Shown here piece after piece: positions 35,994 to 45,802 of a DNA stretch of 64,000 nt (the stretch's first letter is position 1; each line of letters begins with the position of its first letter). The position numbers and the translations under genes were made by a program. The notes under the pieces were generated by a model. The model saw only the letters and a list, made by a program, of their open reading frames with translations, was not told the origin of the DNA and did no database searches. Origin of the DNA: GWE2-40-63 sp050179685 (GTDB lineage: Bacteria > Bacteroidota > Bacteroidia > Bacteroidales > SZUA-534); contig JBFXEW010000020.1 of assembly GCA_050179685.1 (NCBI GenBank), positions 1-64,000 on the forward strand. The letters run 5' to 3'.

Positions 35994-37868
35994 TTATTCT
36001 ACTTTAAGGGGTAAGGTTCGGGGCGATATGCCACTTTCACTCAAAGCTTCGATGGAAAAATAGTAGGTAGCATCGTGGTTCATGCCTCTGAAATCGTAAG
36101 TTGTGGCTCCGTTCACCGTGATGCAATTGTAAAGTTTATCGGGTGCTATACCAAAATAGATGTTAAAACCATAGGCATTGGGATGGGGATTCCACGAAAT
36201 AATGGCATTGCGGGAATCGCTTTTACTGCGCTGTACTGTAAAGTCCTGCACGGGTTCCGGTGCACTTTCGGTTGAGAAACCGAAAAGGCGAAAATCGCTC
36301 AGGGCGAACATTCCGGTGGCCATGTGTCGGTTCTCCAGTTTAAAATACTGAAAACTTGCCGGATTTGTCAGTTCAATGTAATCGTGGGGAATGTCTCTGT
36401 CGTTGTAAGTTTTATCCACAATAAGTTCCCAATCGCTTTGATTATTTGAACCGTAAATACGGTATTGATGGTATAAATCCATGGCTTTACCCCGCTGGTT
36501 GGCATTGTGGTCGGCATAGTTTACCTGAAAAGCATGTACCTGCATTTTTTTTTCGAGGTTGATGCAGAGCCATTCGCCCGGTTTTTCGGTTTGAGCACTC
36601 CAAAAGGTTCGGATGTCTTCGTCGGCTGCCAGGTGAGGTAAGTAATTTCCATCGGAAGAGGAAGCGGTAAGTTCTTTTTGGAACGAAAGGAGCATCCATC
36701 CGGTGTGTTGTGTTTTTTGATGGTCGCGCAAAGCGGTCGGCAGGTAAGTGGGATAATCGCCAAAAGCGGTATTGGTGTACAATACGCCGTCGGTATCGAA
36801 TCCGGCAGGGTAGAGGCCAATGCGTCGTTCAAACTTGTATTTTACTGAAATCATTGCGGTTCCTGTATGCCAGTAGTTTCCGTAAGCATCGCTAAAGGTA
36901 TTTCCATGACCGCAACCCATAATAAAACCACCAGGTTTATAGGCAAAAGGATTGTGAGGCTGGTAGTTAAATGGCCCCAGCGGATGGTCAGCGGTGTAAA
37001 CGCCATCGGCATAAACTTTAAATTCGGTTCCGGGAGCACCGTATTGCAGGTAATATTTCCCCCGGTATTTATTCATCCAGGCTCCTTCAATAAAATGTCC
37101 CCAGGGAGCATTGGGATGGTCGTTGTTCATGCCAAAGCGTTCCCATCCATGTGTTTCGGGGTCGAGCGCAATCACTTCTTTAATTTCGCCAACGGCTTCC
37201 TGTTTCTCCTGTATGTTGTTGGTTTCGTACACTTTTTTATAGGCTGAAGGTTCGCCCACAGGCAAAAAGGTTTGCTTGTCAATTTCAACTCCTTTTAGGG
37301 GGAGCGTTCCGCTGGAGCCATAATACAGGTAAAGCTTCCGGTTGTCGTCGTAAAAATAGGCCGGATCCCAGGACGGCAAACGGGTTGAATCGACATAATG
37401 CTGCCAGCGACCAGCTTTTGGATTGGTTGTATACCAAACCGGGAGGCTGTAATACGTTGAACCCACATAAAACAGGGTATCGTTCATAACCCAGGCAGCA
37501 GGCGCACATTGATCGTCGGTGCCGGGAAGTCGTTGGAACGCGGAATAAACAAAATTCCAGGTGCCCAAATCGGACGACCAATAAAAACCCGATTGATTGG
37601 TCGAAAACAAATAATAATCCCCCTGGTAAAATACAATTACCGGATCGGCTGTAGTGCGAAATGCCGTATCGACTGATTTGTGATTGAAAAACTCAAAATT
37701 GTAATCAATATTTATAGGGTTGCAATAGGTAAGCGCTTGGTGCATGGGATTGAAGTAGTCAGTTTTGTATGCACTGTAATCCTGAGCCTGAATCCTGGTG
37801 AAAAAGACCAACAGAACAAGGTTCAAAAGTAAAATATATACAAAAGAGTTCATACTTTCTGTCTTCAT
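35994..37868 (-). CDS. GH43-like beta-propeller with discoidin and fibronectin domains
   Basis: 624 residues. A signal peptide ends at about 28 (FFTRIQAQ); the second ATG at 37853 gives a shorter, equally good signal. A five-bladed propeller of the GH43/GH32 superfold spans about 60-400 (TTADPVIVFYQGDYYLFSTNQ, SWDPAYFYDDNRKLYLYYG, IEGAWMNKYRGKYYLQYGAPGTE). A discoidin/F5-8 type C domain follows (about 420-530, DIRTFWSAQTEKPGEWLCINL) and then fibronectin type III (about 540-624). The aspartate in TADP, the second in SWDPAYFYDD and the glutamate in IEGAW match the usual GH43 triad. The substrate is not predictable from sequence; context suggests decorated beta-1,2-glucan. Confidence 0.8.
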   Translation of the reverse strand: MKTESMNSFVYILLLNLVLLVFFTRIQAQDYSAYKTDYFNPMHQALTYCNPINIDYNFEFFNHKSVDTAFRTTADPVIVFYQGDYYLFSTNQSGFYWSSDLGTWNFVYSAFQRLPGTDDQCAPAAWVMNDTLFYVGSTYYSLPVWYTTNPKAGRWQHYVDSTRLPSWDPAYFYDDNRKLYLYYGSSGTLPLKGVEIDKQTFLPVGEPSAYKKVYETNNIQEKQEAVGEIKEVIALDPETHGWERFGMNNDHPNAPWGHFIEGAWMNKYRGKYYLQYGAPGTEFKVYADGVYTADHPLGPFNYQPHNPFAYKPGGFIMGCGHGNTFSDAYGNYWHTGTAMISVKYKFERRIGLYPAGFDTDGVLYTNTAFGDYPTYLPTALRDHQKTQHTGWMLLSFQKELTASSSDGNYLPHLAADEDIRTFWSAQTEKPGEWLCINLEKKMQVHAFQVNYADHNANQRGKAMDLYHQYRIYGSNNQSDWELIVDKTYNDRDIPHDYIELTNPASFQYFKLENRHMATGMFALSDFRLFGFSTESAPEPVQDFTVQRSKSDSRNAIISWNPHPNAYGFNIYFGIAPDKLYNCITVNGATTYDFRGMNHDATYYFSIEALSESGISPRTLPLKVE

Positions 37869-37877
37869 GGTAAAAGC

Positions 37878-39854
37878 TTAGTAGTTAAATCCCAGTTTTG
37901 TTAATCCCTGTTGAATTTCCGGAGCACTCATAAACAGGTTCCAGAGTAAAGCGCTCCGATGATTTTCTATCATACAGATAATGGGTCCCTGATCGATGGC
38001 CAGGTAGGAACTTGCCCACCAATTGTTATTGGCATCAAAAGCGTCGTAGAATCCATACGCGCCCCACAATTTATTGCCCAGTATGTAATAATAAAAGCGC
38101 AGGGCATCCATTGAAGCTTCAGGTGCGTAAGGCATTGAGGCCAAAGCGGCAGTGGGTGCAATTACTCCACGATCGTTTGCTGGTTCGTTGGCGGCGTAGC
38201 CATTGGGAACATCGCAGGCGGTGAGGCCCCAGCAATCGGCACTGTAGGTAAGGTAATTTTTGGGATTGGCTTTGCTGTATTCGTAATGGATTAAAGCATG
38301 CGCCTGGTTTTGTTCCCAGTATGATGCATATTTATCGGATAAATTTCGGGGATCAAGTCCCAGAAACGAATAGTGAGCCCAGAAAAGGGGGCCACCATAA
38401 TCCCAGCTTAGCGGGAGGGTAATTCCGTAAAACGATTTGCCATTGGTCATCGGGAAAGCACCGTTTCGGGCCCAGCCTTCATCATAAACAGCAGATGAAA
38501 TGGTGTGCGTGGTAGAACTTGCGGCCAAGACATAAGTAATTAAACATTCGCTCCAGCCACGAATCTGCATGTTCATTTCCCATTCATAAGTGGGCGACCA
38601 GTGCCAATACAGTACATTTTGTTCGCGGGTAAACCAGTCCCATTCAACTGCCTGCCATAGTTCGTTAATCCGGTTTATTAATCCGGCTTCTTCGCTAAAT
38701 GTTGGGTTTAAATATTGCCGTAAGATCAGAAGTCCCTGAATCATAAACGAGGTTTCGACCAGGTCGCCTCCATTATCGTAGGTGCTAAACGCAATGGCTT
38801 TTCCAGTTGTTCCATTCATCCAATGTGGCCAGACACCATGAAAGCGGTCGCTTGTTTCAAGAAAAGAAACAATGGTTGTAACGCGTTCCAGCAATTGAGT
38901 GCGTGAAATGAATCCCCGTTCGGTGCCCACTATAAGAGCCATCAACCCAAAACCGGAACCGCCAGTGGTAACCACATCGCCCGAACCCAGACGCTCACGG
39001 GCCAGACCGCTCACCGGATGGGCATAGTCCCAGAAATATTTAAAGGTTTGCTGCTGAACTAAAGTGAGTAATTCGTCGTCAGTTAGGAGCGGAAATTTGG
39101 GGGTTGAATCGATGGCGGTGTAAAAATAATTGTTGAAACCACCGAAAGGATAACCCTCAAGAGCTGTTAATGAAGATGAAATGGTGAAATAGTATTTTTT
39201 TATGCTTTCAAGTGGCCCCGGGATATTTATTAAAATCGTTTTGTTTTGATTTGTAAGAATTGTTTCAAGCCCGCTATAACCAATTAGCGCCAGATTACTT
39301 TTATAATTGGTCGGATCTAAAGGAAAATTAAAAACCACTTCGATGGTATTGTCTTCGAACGGTATGTTTTTCAGGTGGTTGGTTTCGCTAAAATTGGTGT
39401 TGTTTAATATTATATTTTCGATACGCAATACGCCGTTTTCCGTTTCGAACTCAAGCATGGCACCGGCAAAACGTTCTTTGTTTACTCCTTGTAGTGTTTT
39501 ATTTATATTAAGTTGGTAAATTTCTTTGTATTGCAGGCTCTGGTCAGGTTTAGCAAAAATCAGGGTTTGGTTTTCAGCATACGTAAAGTGCAATTCAAGC
39601 GGATTGTTTTGTTGGTCGAAAAGCTGAATTGCGCCTGCCAGGGTATTGGTGTCAATAGGGCTGCTAAAAGTTAAGGAAAGTTCTTTGGTGGTTTCAATAC
39701 CTGTAGTTCGTTCATTCAATAAAAGGTTTTTATCACCCATACTAACTTTTGAAAGTTGTAAATCCCCATAGTTAATTTCAGTATCATCGGGTTTGCATGA
39801 AACTAAGAAAGCAAACACAAAGAAATACACCCCTATTTTTACTGAAGAAATCAT
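37878..39854 (-). CDS. GH144 endo-beta-1,2-glucanase-like lipoprotein with N-terminal Ig-like domains
   Basis: 658 residues. MISSVKIGVYFFVFAFLVSC is a lipoprotein signal. Residues about 25-250 are two Ig-like (Big_5-type) domains (LSLTFSSPIDTNTLAGAIQ, IEVVFNFPLDPTNYKSN). The rest is the GH144 barrel (YFWDYAHPVSGLARERLG, TTGGSGFGLMALIVGTERGF, RFHGVWPHWM, DNGGDLVETSFMIQGLL, LAIDQGPIICMIENHR). The Ig modules probably lift the enzyme off the cell surface so that it cuts polymer outside, while the shorter paralogue may act in the periplasm. That division of labour is inference. It follows a hairpin that may reduce expression relative to susCD. Confidence 0.88.
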   Translation of the reverse strand: MISSVKIGVYFFVFAFLVSCKPDDTEINYGDLQLSKVSMGDKNLLLNERTTGIETTKELSLTFSSPIDTNTLAGAIQLFDQQNNPLELHFTYAENQTLIFAKPDQSLQYKEIYQLNINKTLQGVNKERFAGAMLEFETENGVLRIENIILNNTNFSETNHLKNIPFEDNTIEVVFNFPLDPTNYKSNLALIGYSGLETILTNQNKTILINIPGPLESIKKYYFTISSSLTALEGYPFGGFNNYFYTAIDSTPKFPLLTDDELLTLVQQQTFKYFWDYAHPVSGLARERLGSGDVVTTGGSGFGLMALIVGTERGFISRTQLLERVTTIVSFLETSDRFHGVWPHWMNGTTGKAIAFSTYDNGGDLVETSFMIQGLLILRQYLNPTFSEEAGLINRINELWQAVEWDWFTREQNVLYWHWSPTYEWEMNMQIRGWSECLITYVLAASSTTHTISSAVYDEGWARNGAFPMTNGKSFYGITLPLSWDYGGPLFWAHYSFLGLDPRNLSDKYASYWEQNQAHALIHYEYSKANPKNYLTYSADCWGLTACDVPNGYAANEPANDRGVIAPTAALASMPYAPEASMDALRFYYYILGNKLWGAYGFYDAFDANNNWWASSYLAIDQGPIICMIENHRSALLWNLFMSAPEIQQGLTKLGFNY

Positions 39855-39919
39855 AATTTATGCATTAAACGGACTGAAATCCTTATTTAAAATATTGTAA
39901 TAACTTTAGCTTCTTTTAA

Positions 39920-39950
39920 AAGCCTCCTCACCAATGGAGGAGGCTTAGTT
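39920..39950 (-). terminator. Hairpin/attenuator inside the PUL transcript
   Basis: A perfect 10-bp stem (AAGCCTCCTC at 39920-39929, GAGGAGGCTT at 39937-39946, 7-nt loop) lies between the LamG gene and the GH144 gene. On the minus strand it is followed by a short U stretch (GGCTTTTAAAAG). It is a likely partial terminator or mRNA-stabilising hairpin that sets higher levels for susC, susD and the LamG gene than for the enzymes. Confidence 0.6.
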
Positions 39951-40006
39951 TTACCATTTCAGCTAAAGTCGATTTTTGAATTAGCGTAGTTTTGATGTTG
40001 TTTCAA

Positions 40007-41260
40007 TTATGGTTTTTCAGAATCGTACATTAATTCAACTTCGGCTTGTGATAAAGCTTTATTGAAAATGCGAATATCATCTAGCTGGCCTTTAAAGTGA
40101 TTGGCTTCAGCAAAATCGTATCCACCCCAGGTCTCAGTATCCCATAGAGTACCAGCTCTTGACTGGATAAATCCAAAAGCCAATTCGTTAACAACTTCCG
40201 GAGCTACACCGGCATAAGTCATACCTGTAACCACGCGTTTTGCATCACCATCGGGCCATAAATCAAAGTCGAAACTCTTCATTTTTTCACCGTTGTAATA
40301 CAATTTACCCGATTTTTCCACTCCGTCGTAGGTATAGGTAACATGGAGCCAGTTGTCTTTAAGGAGGGCTATCATGTCTTCGGTAGGAATGCTTTTGGCA
40401 AAATCGGCACCTTGCCATCCGCCATTATCAGCATAAGTTGCATTACTTGGAAACCACATATCTTCGGCAACAGTTGCTGTGTCGCTCAGGTTATAACGAA
40501 TGGCAAATTTGGCTCCATCGTAAGCCCCATAGACTTCGAATTGAATGCCATAAAAGGCTCCTAATCCGATAACAAAATGGCCACTGGTTTTGTCGGCTGA
40601 ATTGGTTTTCATCCAGAAACTTATAGTGAAGTTTTGAGTTTTTATCAATTCATCCCCATTGGGAACTTCAATTATTGAAGTGGTTCCGTTAAAATCGGCA
40701 GCTTTACCTGCGGTTGTTTTTCTACCGGCTACATAGTTAATATCAATTTCTGCACTTGCATCGTAGGTTCCAACCTGGTCTTCGGCATTGTCTTCAAAAC
40801 TCCAATGAGCAACCATTCCACTTGGGGCAAAAAATCCATCAGTGGTAAAAGTTCTTGAAACCTCGGTAGTAAGCATCTCTCCATTGGTTGCTTTTAAGCC
40901 TGCACCAAAGGTAAGTTTGTGCAAGGCTCCTGTTGCTAGTCTTTCGCCAGGAGTAATGGTAATTGTAGCTCCTGAAACTGCAATGCTGGATGTTATTACC
41001 GTGTTGTCGTAATCTCTTATTAAGGTAATGTTTGCAGCTGAAGCTGATGTTTCATCCACATTGGTAGAGAATGTAGCAGTGATAACCGGCTCAGCGGCTA
41101 CATTGTTGGGGGCAGTTGCACCATTTAAATCGATGTCTCCGGCCATTAAAGTGCTTAAGGTTAATGCAACGGGATCTTCTTCATCGTTACAAGAGCTTAC
41201 TGAAACCATTAAGATTACAGCCATAAGCAGTACATTTAAAAAATAGAGTTGTTTTTTCAT
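40007..41260 (-). CDS. LamG-domain surface lipoprotein, probable glycan-binding protein of the PUL
   Basis: 417 residues from the ATG at 41258-41260, where MKKQLYFLNVLLMAVILMVSVSSC gives a lipoprotein signal; nine upstream codons are not needed. An Ig-like Big_5 domain (VTATFSTNVDETSAS… ITPGERLATG) covers about 40-150. A concanavalin/LamG fold follows (MVAHWSFEDNAEDQVGTYDAS… GQLDDIRIFNKALSQAEVELMYD). There are no catalytic motifs. Directly behind susD, such proteins are surface glycan-binding proteins that help SusCD. It may bind the beta-1,2-glucan substrate. Confidence 0.85.
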   Translation of the reverse strand: MKKQLYFLNVLLMAVILMVSVSSCNDEEDPVALTLSTLMAGDIDLNGATAPNNVAAEPVITATFSTNVDETSASAANITLIRDYDNTVITSSIAVSGATITITPGERLATGALHKLTFGAGLKATNGEMLTTEVSRTFTTDGFFAPSGMVAHWSFEDNAEDQVGTYDASAEIDINYVAGRKTTAGKAADFNGTTSIIEVPNGDELIKTQNFTISFWMKTNSADKTSGHFVIGLGAFYGIQFEVYGAYDGAKFAIRYNLSDTATVAEDMWFPSNATYADNGGWQGADFAKSIPTEDMIALLKDNWLHVTYTYDGVEKSGKLYYNGEKMKSFDFDLWPDGDAKRVVTGMTYAGVAPEVVNELAFGFIQSRAGTLWDTETWGGYDFAEANHFKGQLDDIRIFNKALSQAEVELMYDSEKP

Positions 41261-41310
41261 AATTCTTAAGTTTAAGTTAATATTCATTGTTATAGTTAAG
41301 GTGTTAATTG

Positions 41311-42801
41311 TTAATTCCAGTTGTTGTTTTGTTCCATCTTACCTTGTGATAAATCAATTTCATTTTGTGGAATGGGAAATAATTCGTGTTTTCCCGATGT
41401 AAATCCAAGCGGGCTCAGAACTTCTTCTGCTTTTCCGGTGCGAACCAAATCCCAATACCGGTGACCTTCCAGAGCCAGTTCGATTCTTCGCTCGTTTAGA
41501 ATAATGTCGCGTAAGGCCGTTTTATCGGTAGTTGTAATATCGGGAAGAATGGCATTGTTTCCTTCCCGTGCACGGGCTCTTACCCTATTTAAATGTATAA
41601 GTGCCAGATCGGGTTTGTTGTTTTCGTTAAGGGCTTCGGCGGCCATTAAAAGAACATCGGCAAAACGAATTATCCGGCGGTTGTGTCCAAATTGTGGAGG
41701 AACAGTTGTTCCAGGAGTCCAGACTTTTCGGTTGTAGCATTCAATTTCGATAATATTTCCCTCTCCGTCTTCGGTAACATCGGGAGTGGTGCCATCGCCC
41801 ATTATGGTTATTCCGTCAATAACATCGCCTAAATCGATGATGGTTCCTTTTAAGCGTGGGTCGTTCGCTTCAAAAGCATTCCGAAGTTCCATTGATGGAC
41901 GGTTGAATCCCCAACCCCGGTTTGGTGTTCCACGAACACCCTGTACATTGGCGTATTGACTTCCGGGTTCGGCCTCAACACCCTGGGCTCCAATTTCAAA
42001 AACCGATTCTACCCCATGTTCGCCATTAACTCCATTGGCATCGGTAAAAACCGGTTCAAGATCGTATTCGAGTGAAGTTATTACTTCGAGTGCATATTTT
42101 TCGCAGTTTATAAAATCGCTCTGAAAAAGATAAACTTTTGCCAATAATGCTTTGGCAGCTCCTTTTGTGGCACGGCCTAATTGGGTTATTTCAATTTCGC
42201 TTTTTTCAGGCAGGTTTTCTATGGCAAATAAAAGATCGGTTTCAATTAAATTATAAACCGAGGAAGCCGGATCACGTTCCAGTAAAAGTGGTGGATCGAG
42301 TTCGGTAATAAGAGGCACATCGCCCCAGGCGCGAACCAAATCGAAATAAATCAATGCTCTTATAAAACTGGCTTCGGCCAGGTATTGGTTTTTCAGTGTT
42401 TCGTCCATTATAATATCCGGCACTTTGTTAAGCACCACATTGGTTCGTTTTATACCCTGGTAAAGGGTTGACCACCAACTGGCCAGTTCACTACCTGTGG
42501 TTGTAAAAGAAAAGTTTTCGTAAAGTCCAATTACAGCAATTTGGTCACCGGGATTGCTTCCTTTGTAAGCATCATCCGACATTATATCGGTAAGTGGAAA
42601 TAGTCCGGAATGGAAAGAACCCACTCGCAATATAGAATAGCAGGCATTGGTTGCCAATAAAGCATCGGAGGCTGTTACCGGGAACGAGGTTTGGGTTAAT
42701 TCACCCTGAGGATTTTTCTCTAAAAAATCTTCGCAGGAACTTACCGGTAATACAAAAACCAGCAGGATTAACCAAAAATATTTTGTTGTATACTTCTTCA
42801 T
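41311..42801 (-). CDS. susD: RagB/SusD-family surface glycan-binding lipoprotein
   Basis: 496 residues; lipoprotein signal MKKYTTKYFWLILLVFVLPVSSC then EDFLEKNPQGELTQ, the classic SusD opening. TPR-like helices (AEASFIRALIYFDLVRAWGDVPL, AKALLAKVYLFQSDF) and the C-terminal signature IILNERRIELALEGHRYWDLVRTGKAEEVL identify the family. SusD caps the SusC pore and delivers oligosaccharide. Only 4 bp separate it from susC on the same strand. The symbol is a family name, not proof of starch specificity. Confidence 0.95.
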   Translation of the reverse strand: MKKYTTKYFWLILLVFVLPVSSCEDFLEKNPQGELTQTSFPVTASDALLATNACYSILRVGSFHSGLFPLTDIMSDDAYKGSNPGDQIAVIGLYENFSFTTTGSELASWWSTLYQGIKRTNVVLNKVPDIIMDETLKNQYLAEASFIRALIYFDLVRAWGDVPLITELDPPLLLERDPASSVYNLIETDLLFAIENLPEKSEIEITQLGRATKGAAKALLAKVYLFQSDFINCEKYALEVITSLEYDLEPVFTDANGVNGEHGVESVFEIGAQGVEAEPGSQYANVQGVRGTPNRGWGFNRPSMELRNAFEANDPRLKGTIIDLGDVIDGITIMGDGTTPDVTEDGEGNIIEIECYNRKVWTPGTTVPPQFGHNRRIIRFADVLLMAAEALNENNKPDLALIHLNRVRARAREGNNAILPDITTTDKTALRDIILNERRIELALEGHRYWDLVRTGKAEEVLSPLGFTSGKHELFPIPQNEIDLSQGKMEQNNNWN

Positions 42802-42805
42802 AGTT

Positions 42806-45802
42806 TTAAAAAGTTAAGTTGACACCGAAAGAATAAATAGCAGCAATGGGATAGGTTCCCATGTCGATTGCGTTTCCAAGCACATCGTTACTGGCAATTT
42901 CCGGAGAGTATCCGGTAAACTTAGTTAGTGTAAACAGGTTATCTCCTTTAATGTAAAAGCGAAGTTTACTAATATTTAATTTACTGCTCAGTTCATTTGG
43001 CAGGGTATAACCCAATATCACACTTCGTAAGCGGGCAAAAGATCCATCTTGTATGAATTTATCGGATGGAATAAAGTTGTAACCACCCCAGGTAGCTTTA
43101 GGCTCAGTAGTACTTGTGCCGGGCCCTGTCCATGCATCCAAAACATGTTTTTCAAAGTTGTATTTGTCCGGACGTACAATTTCTTTTCCGTTGAGAATCT
43201 TATTTCCGGTTTGCCCCTGAATGTTTAATGAAAAATCAAAATTCCGGTAAGTTAAATCGAGATTGATTCCGAATATAAAGGTTGGAATGGGTGAACCCAA
43301 ATAGGTGCGATCCGCACCATTTAGCAAACCATCGTTATTGATATCGACTCTTCTCAAATAACCTACTTCAGCATCGCTGGTATGTGGATATGCAGCCAAT
43401 TCTTCAGCCGTTTGGAAAATGCCGTCGGTTTTGTAACCGTAAAAAGCACCAATGGGCAATCCTTTTCGGCTTTGTGTGGTATATCCGTTAATATTACCTC
43501 CCCAAAGCAGGGAATCAGCTTCACTGTTTCCACCAATGCTTAATATTTCGTTGTGTACCGTAGTAGCCAATATACCAACACCATAGCTGAAATCGCCTTT
43601 TTTCTCGCGCCAGCTAATACTTGCCTCGAACCCACGGTTTAATACACTACCGGCATTGTAGCGTATCAGTTGACCCTGTCCGTTTCCCAAATGGCCTGGG
43701 GTTGAGAGGTAAACCAGGATATCATCGGTTACCCGGTTATAAAAATCAAACTCCCCGGTTAATTTATCATTAAAAAAGCCGACCTCCAGGCCTATATCAG
43801 TTTGTGTGGTGGTTTCCCATTTTAAATCGGGATTTCCACTTTTGCTGTATGAAACAGCCGGGTAGGAGGTGTCTTCGGGACCGAATACTGCCAATAGATT
43901 TTGGGTGAGTGAAAAACGATCGGAATAAGTAATTTTTTCATTTCCAATCTTACCCCAGCTGGCTCTTAATTTTAATTTGGTTAGGTAAGTGAATGAATCC
44001 ATAAATGATTCTTCAGCTATATTCCAACCGGCAGCAAATGATGGAAAATTACTAAAGCGATTTTCGGGGTTGAATTTTGAGGATCCATCGCGACGAAAAG
44101 TTGCAGTTAAAATGTATTTTCCTTCATAAGTGTAATTAGCCCTGAATAAATAGGAAATCATGGAATAGTTTAAATTGTCATCAACTTTGTTTACAAGATG
44201 ATTCAGAGAATTGTCGGTAATATAGCTTGGCTGTAAATACCAAAAATCTTCTCCGTCGCGCAGTATGTTTTCACCCGAAATATTAAAATACTCTGAACTG
44301 GAATTTTGCATCGTATATCCGACTACAGCACTTATGAAATGTTTGTTTATTTCTTTAACATAGTTGAGGGTGTTTTCCCAAAGCCAGGTCAGATTTTCGG
44401 TTGAGCCTTTTGTTAAATCGTTTGTGGGATTGCTTTGCATCGATTGCGTACCATCGTAGTACAACACGTTATATTCGGGAGTGAAATTAATTGACTTGTT
44501 GTACAGGGCATCGATTCCAAAACTACTTTTCAAGGTAATTGAATTAAGAAAAGTTGCTTCGGCAAATAAATTGCCCACACCCCGAATTCCCTTGTTGTAA
44601 TTGTTTGAATAGGCTAAGTCGCCCAAGGGGTTTCCCACACCGGGAACTCCTGCAAAGCTGCCATCTTCACGGTAGGGTTCCAGCAAAGGATTGGCCCGGT
44701 AAACCTGATAAGTAACATTGGGTGCGTTTTGTTGCTTGTAGGGTGTAAAAGTAAGGTTATTCCCTAGTCTGAAGTTTTCAGATAACTGATAGGAGTTATT
44801 TAGTTTAAAAGAAAGTCTTTCGTAACTCGATTTATCGACAATACCCTGCTGGTTAAAGTACCCCAGGCTAATGTAAAACTGGCTCATTTCGGAACTTCCC
44901 GAAGCTGATAATTGATGATTGGTAATGTTTGCCGGGCTAAAAACCAGGTCTTGCCAATCGGTATTTGGTACCAAATCAACATTGTTATAGGTGGGTTTTA
45001 TCATATTGGTAACGATTGCATATTCTTTCCCTGTCAACAAATCTATTTTTTTTGTAAGTTGTTGAATTCCAATCTCACCATTGTAATTAAATGTGGTACC
45101 TGTGCTTCCTTTTTGACCTGTTTTTGTAGTTATTAGGATAACACCATTAGAGCCCCGGGAGCCATAAATAGCAGTTGCTGAAGCATCTTTTAGTATTTCG
45201 GTTGATTCAATATCTGCGGCATTTAAAAACGAGATGTCGTTAAGAATAACACCATCTACAATATAGATGGGAGAGTTGTCGTTGAGCGTTCCCACACCAC
45301 GTATGCGAACTACTGGAGAAGCCCCTGGAGCTCCAGAAGTGCTTGTAATTTGTACTCCGCTAACTTTTCCCTGTAAGCTTTGTACCGGATTCATGGAAGT
45401 GATTTTAACCATTTCGTCGGCTTTTACAGAACCCACCGCCCCTGTTAAATCACTTTTTTTAACTGTTCCATACCCAATCACCACTATCTCATCAAGTTGT
45501 TTAACATCTTCCAACAGGGTTATGGTTACAGGCTGTGTGCTGCTAACCAGATATTCCTGGGTTTCCATTCCCACCATTGAAAATACCAGAATGCTATTGA
45601 GTTCGGTTTCAATACTGAACTGACCATCAAAATTGGTGATAGTTCCCAGGTTGGTGTTTTTAACATGAATGGTAACACCCGGAATGGATTGGTTATTCTT
45701 ATCCACTATGGTTCCGTTTATGGTAAGCACTTGTGCATTTAAAACGATGGGGTTTATCAAAGCAAACCATAAAACAGCGAGTAGATGTAGTTTTTGTTTC
45801 AT
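42806..45802 (-). CDS. susC: SusC/RagA-family TonB-linked outer-membrane receptor
   Basis: 998 residues from the ATG at 45802; an ATG two codons earlier (45808) is possible. After a signal peptide (…VLNAQ) comes a carboxypeptidase-regulatory-like domain (GTIVDKNNQSIPGVTIHVKNT), then the plug with IYIVDGVILNDISFLNAADIES and ILKDASATAIYGSRGSNGVILITTK. A long beta-barrel follows, ending YPIAAIYSFGVNLTF. It imports oligosaccharides using TonB energy. It is the first gene of the PUL transcript; the promoter should lie in the 535-bp gap before ppdK. Confidence 0.95.
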   Translation of the reverse strand: MKQKLHLLAVLWFALINPIVLNAQVLTINGTIVDKNNQSIPGVTIHVKNTNLGTITNFDGQFSIETELNSILVFSMVGMETQEYLVSSTQPVTITLLEDVKQLDEIVVIGYGTVKKSDLTGAVGSVKADEMVKITSMNPVQSLQGKVSGVQITSTSGAPGASPVVRIRGVGTLNDNSPIYIVDGVILNDISFLNAADIESTEILKDASATAIYGSRGSNGVILITTKTGQKGSTGTTFNYNGEIGIQQLTKKIDLLTGKEYAIVTNMIKPTYNNVDLVPNTDWQDLVFSPANITNHQLSASGSSEMSQFYISLGYFNQQGIVDKSSYERLSFKLNNSYQLSENFRLGNNLTFTPYKQQNAPNVTYQVYRANPLLEPYREDGSFAGVPGVGNPLGDLAYSNNYNKGIRGVGNLFAEATFLNSITLKSSFGIDALYNKSINFTPEYNVLYYDGTQSMQSNPTNDLTKGSTENLTWLWENTLNYVKEINKHFISAVVGYTMQNSSSEYFNISGENILRDGEDFWYLQPSYITDNSLNHLVNKVDDNLNYSMISYLFRANYTYEGKYILTATFRRDGSSKFNPENRFSNFPSFAAGWNIAEESFMDSFTYLTKLKLRASWGKIGNEKITYSDRFSLTQNLLAVFGPEDTSYPAVSYSKSGNPDLKWETTTQTDIGLEVGFFNDKLTGEFDFYNRVTDDILVYLSTPGHLGNGQGQLIRYNAGSVLNRGFEASISWREKKGDFSYGVGILATTVHNEILSIGGNSEADSLLWGGNINGYTTQSRKGLPIGAFYGYKTDGIFQTAEELAAYPHTSDAEVGYLRRVDINNDGLLNGADRTYLGSPIPTFIFGINLDLTYRNFDFSLNIQGQTGNKILNGKEIVRPDKYNFEKHVLDAWTGPGTSTTEPKATWGGYNFIPSDKFIQDGSFARLRSVILGYTLPNELSSKLNISKLRFYIKGDNLFTLTKFTGYSPEIASNDVLGNAIDMGTYPIAAIYSFGVNLTF

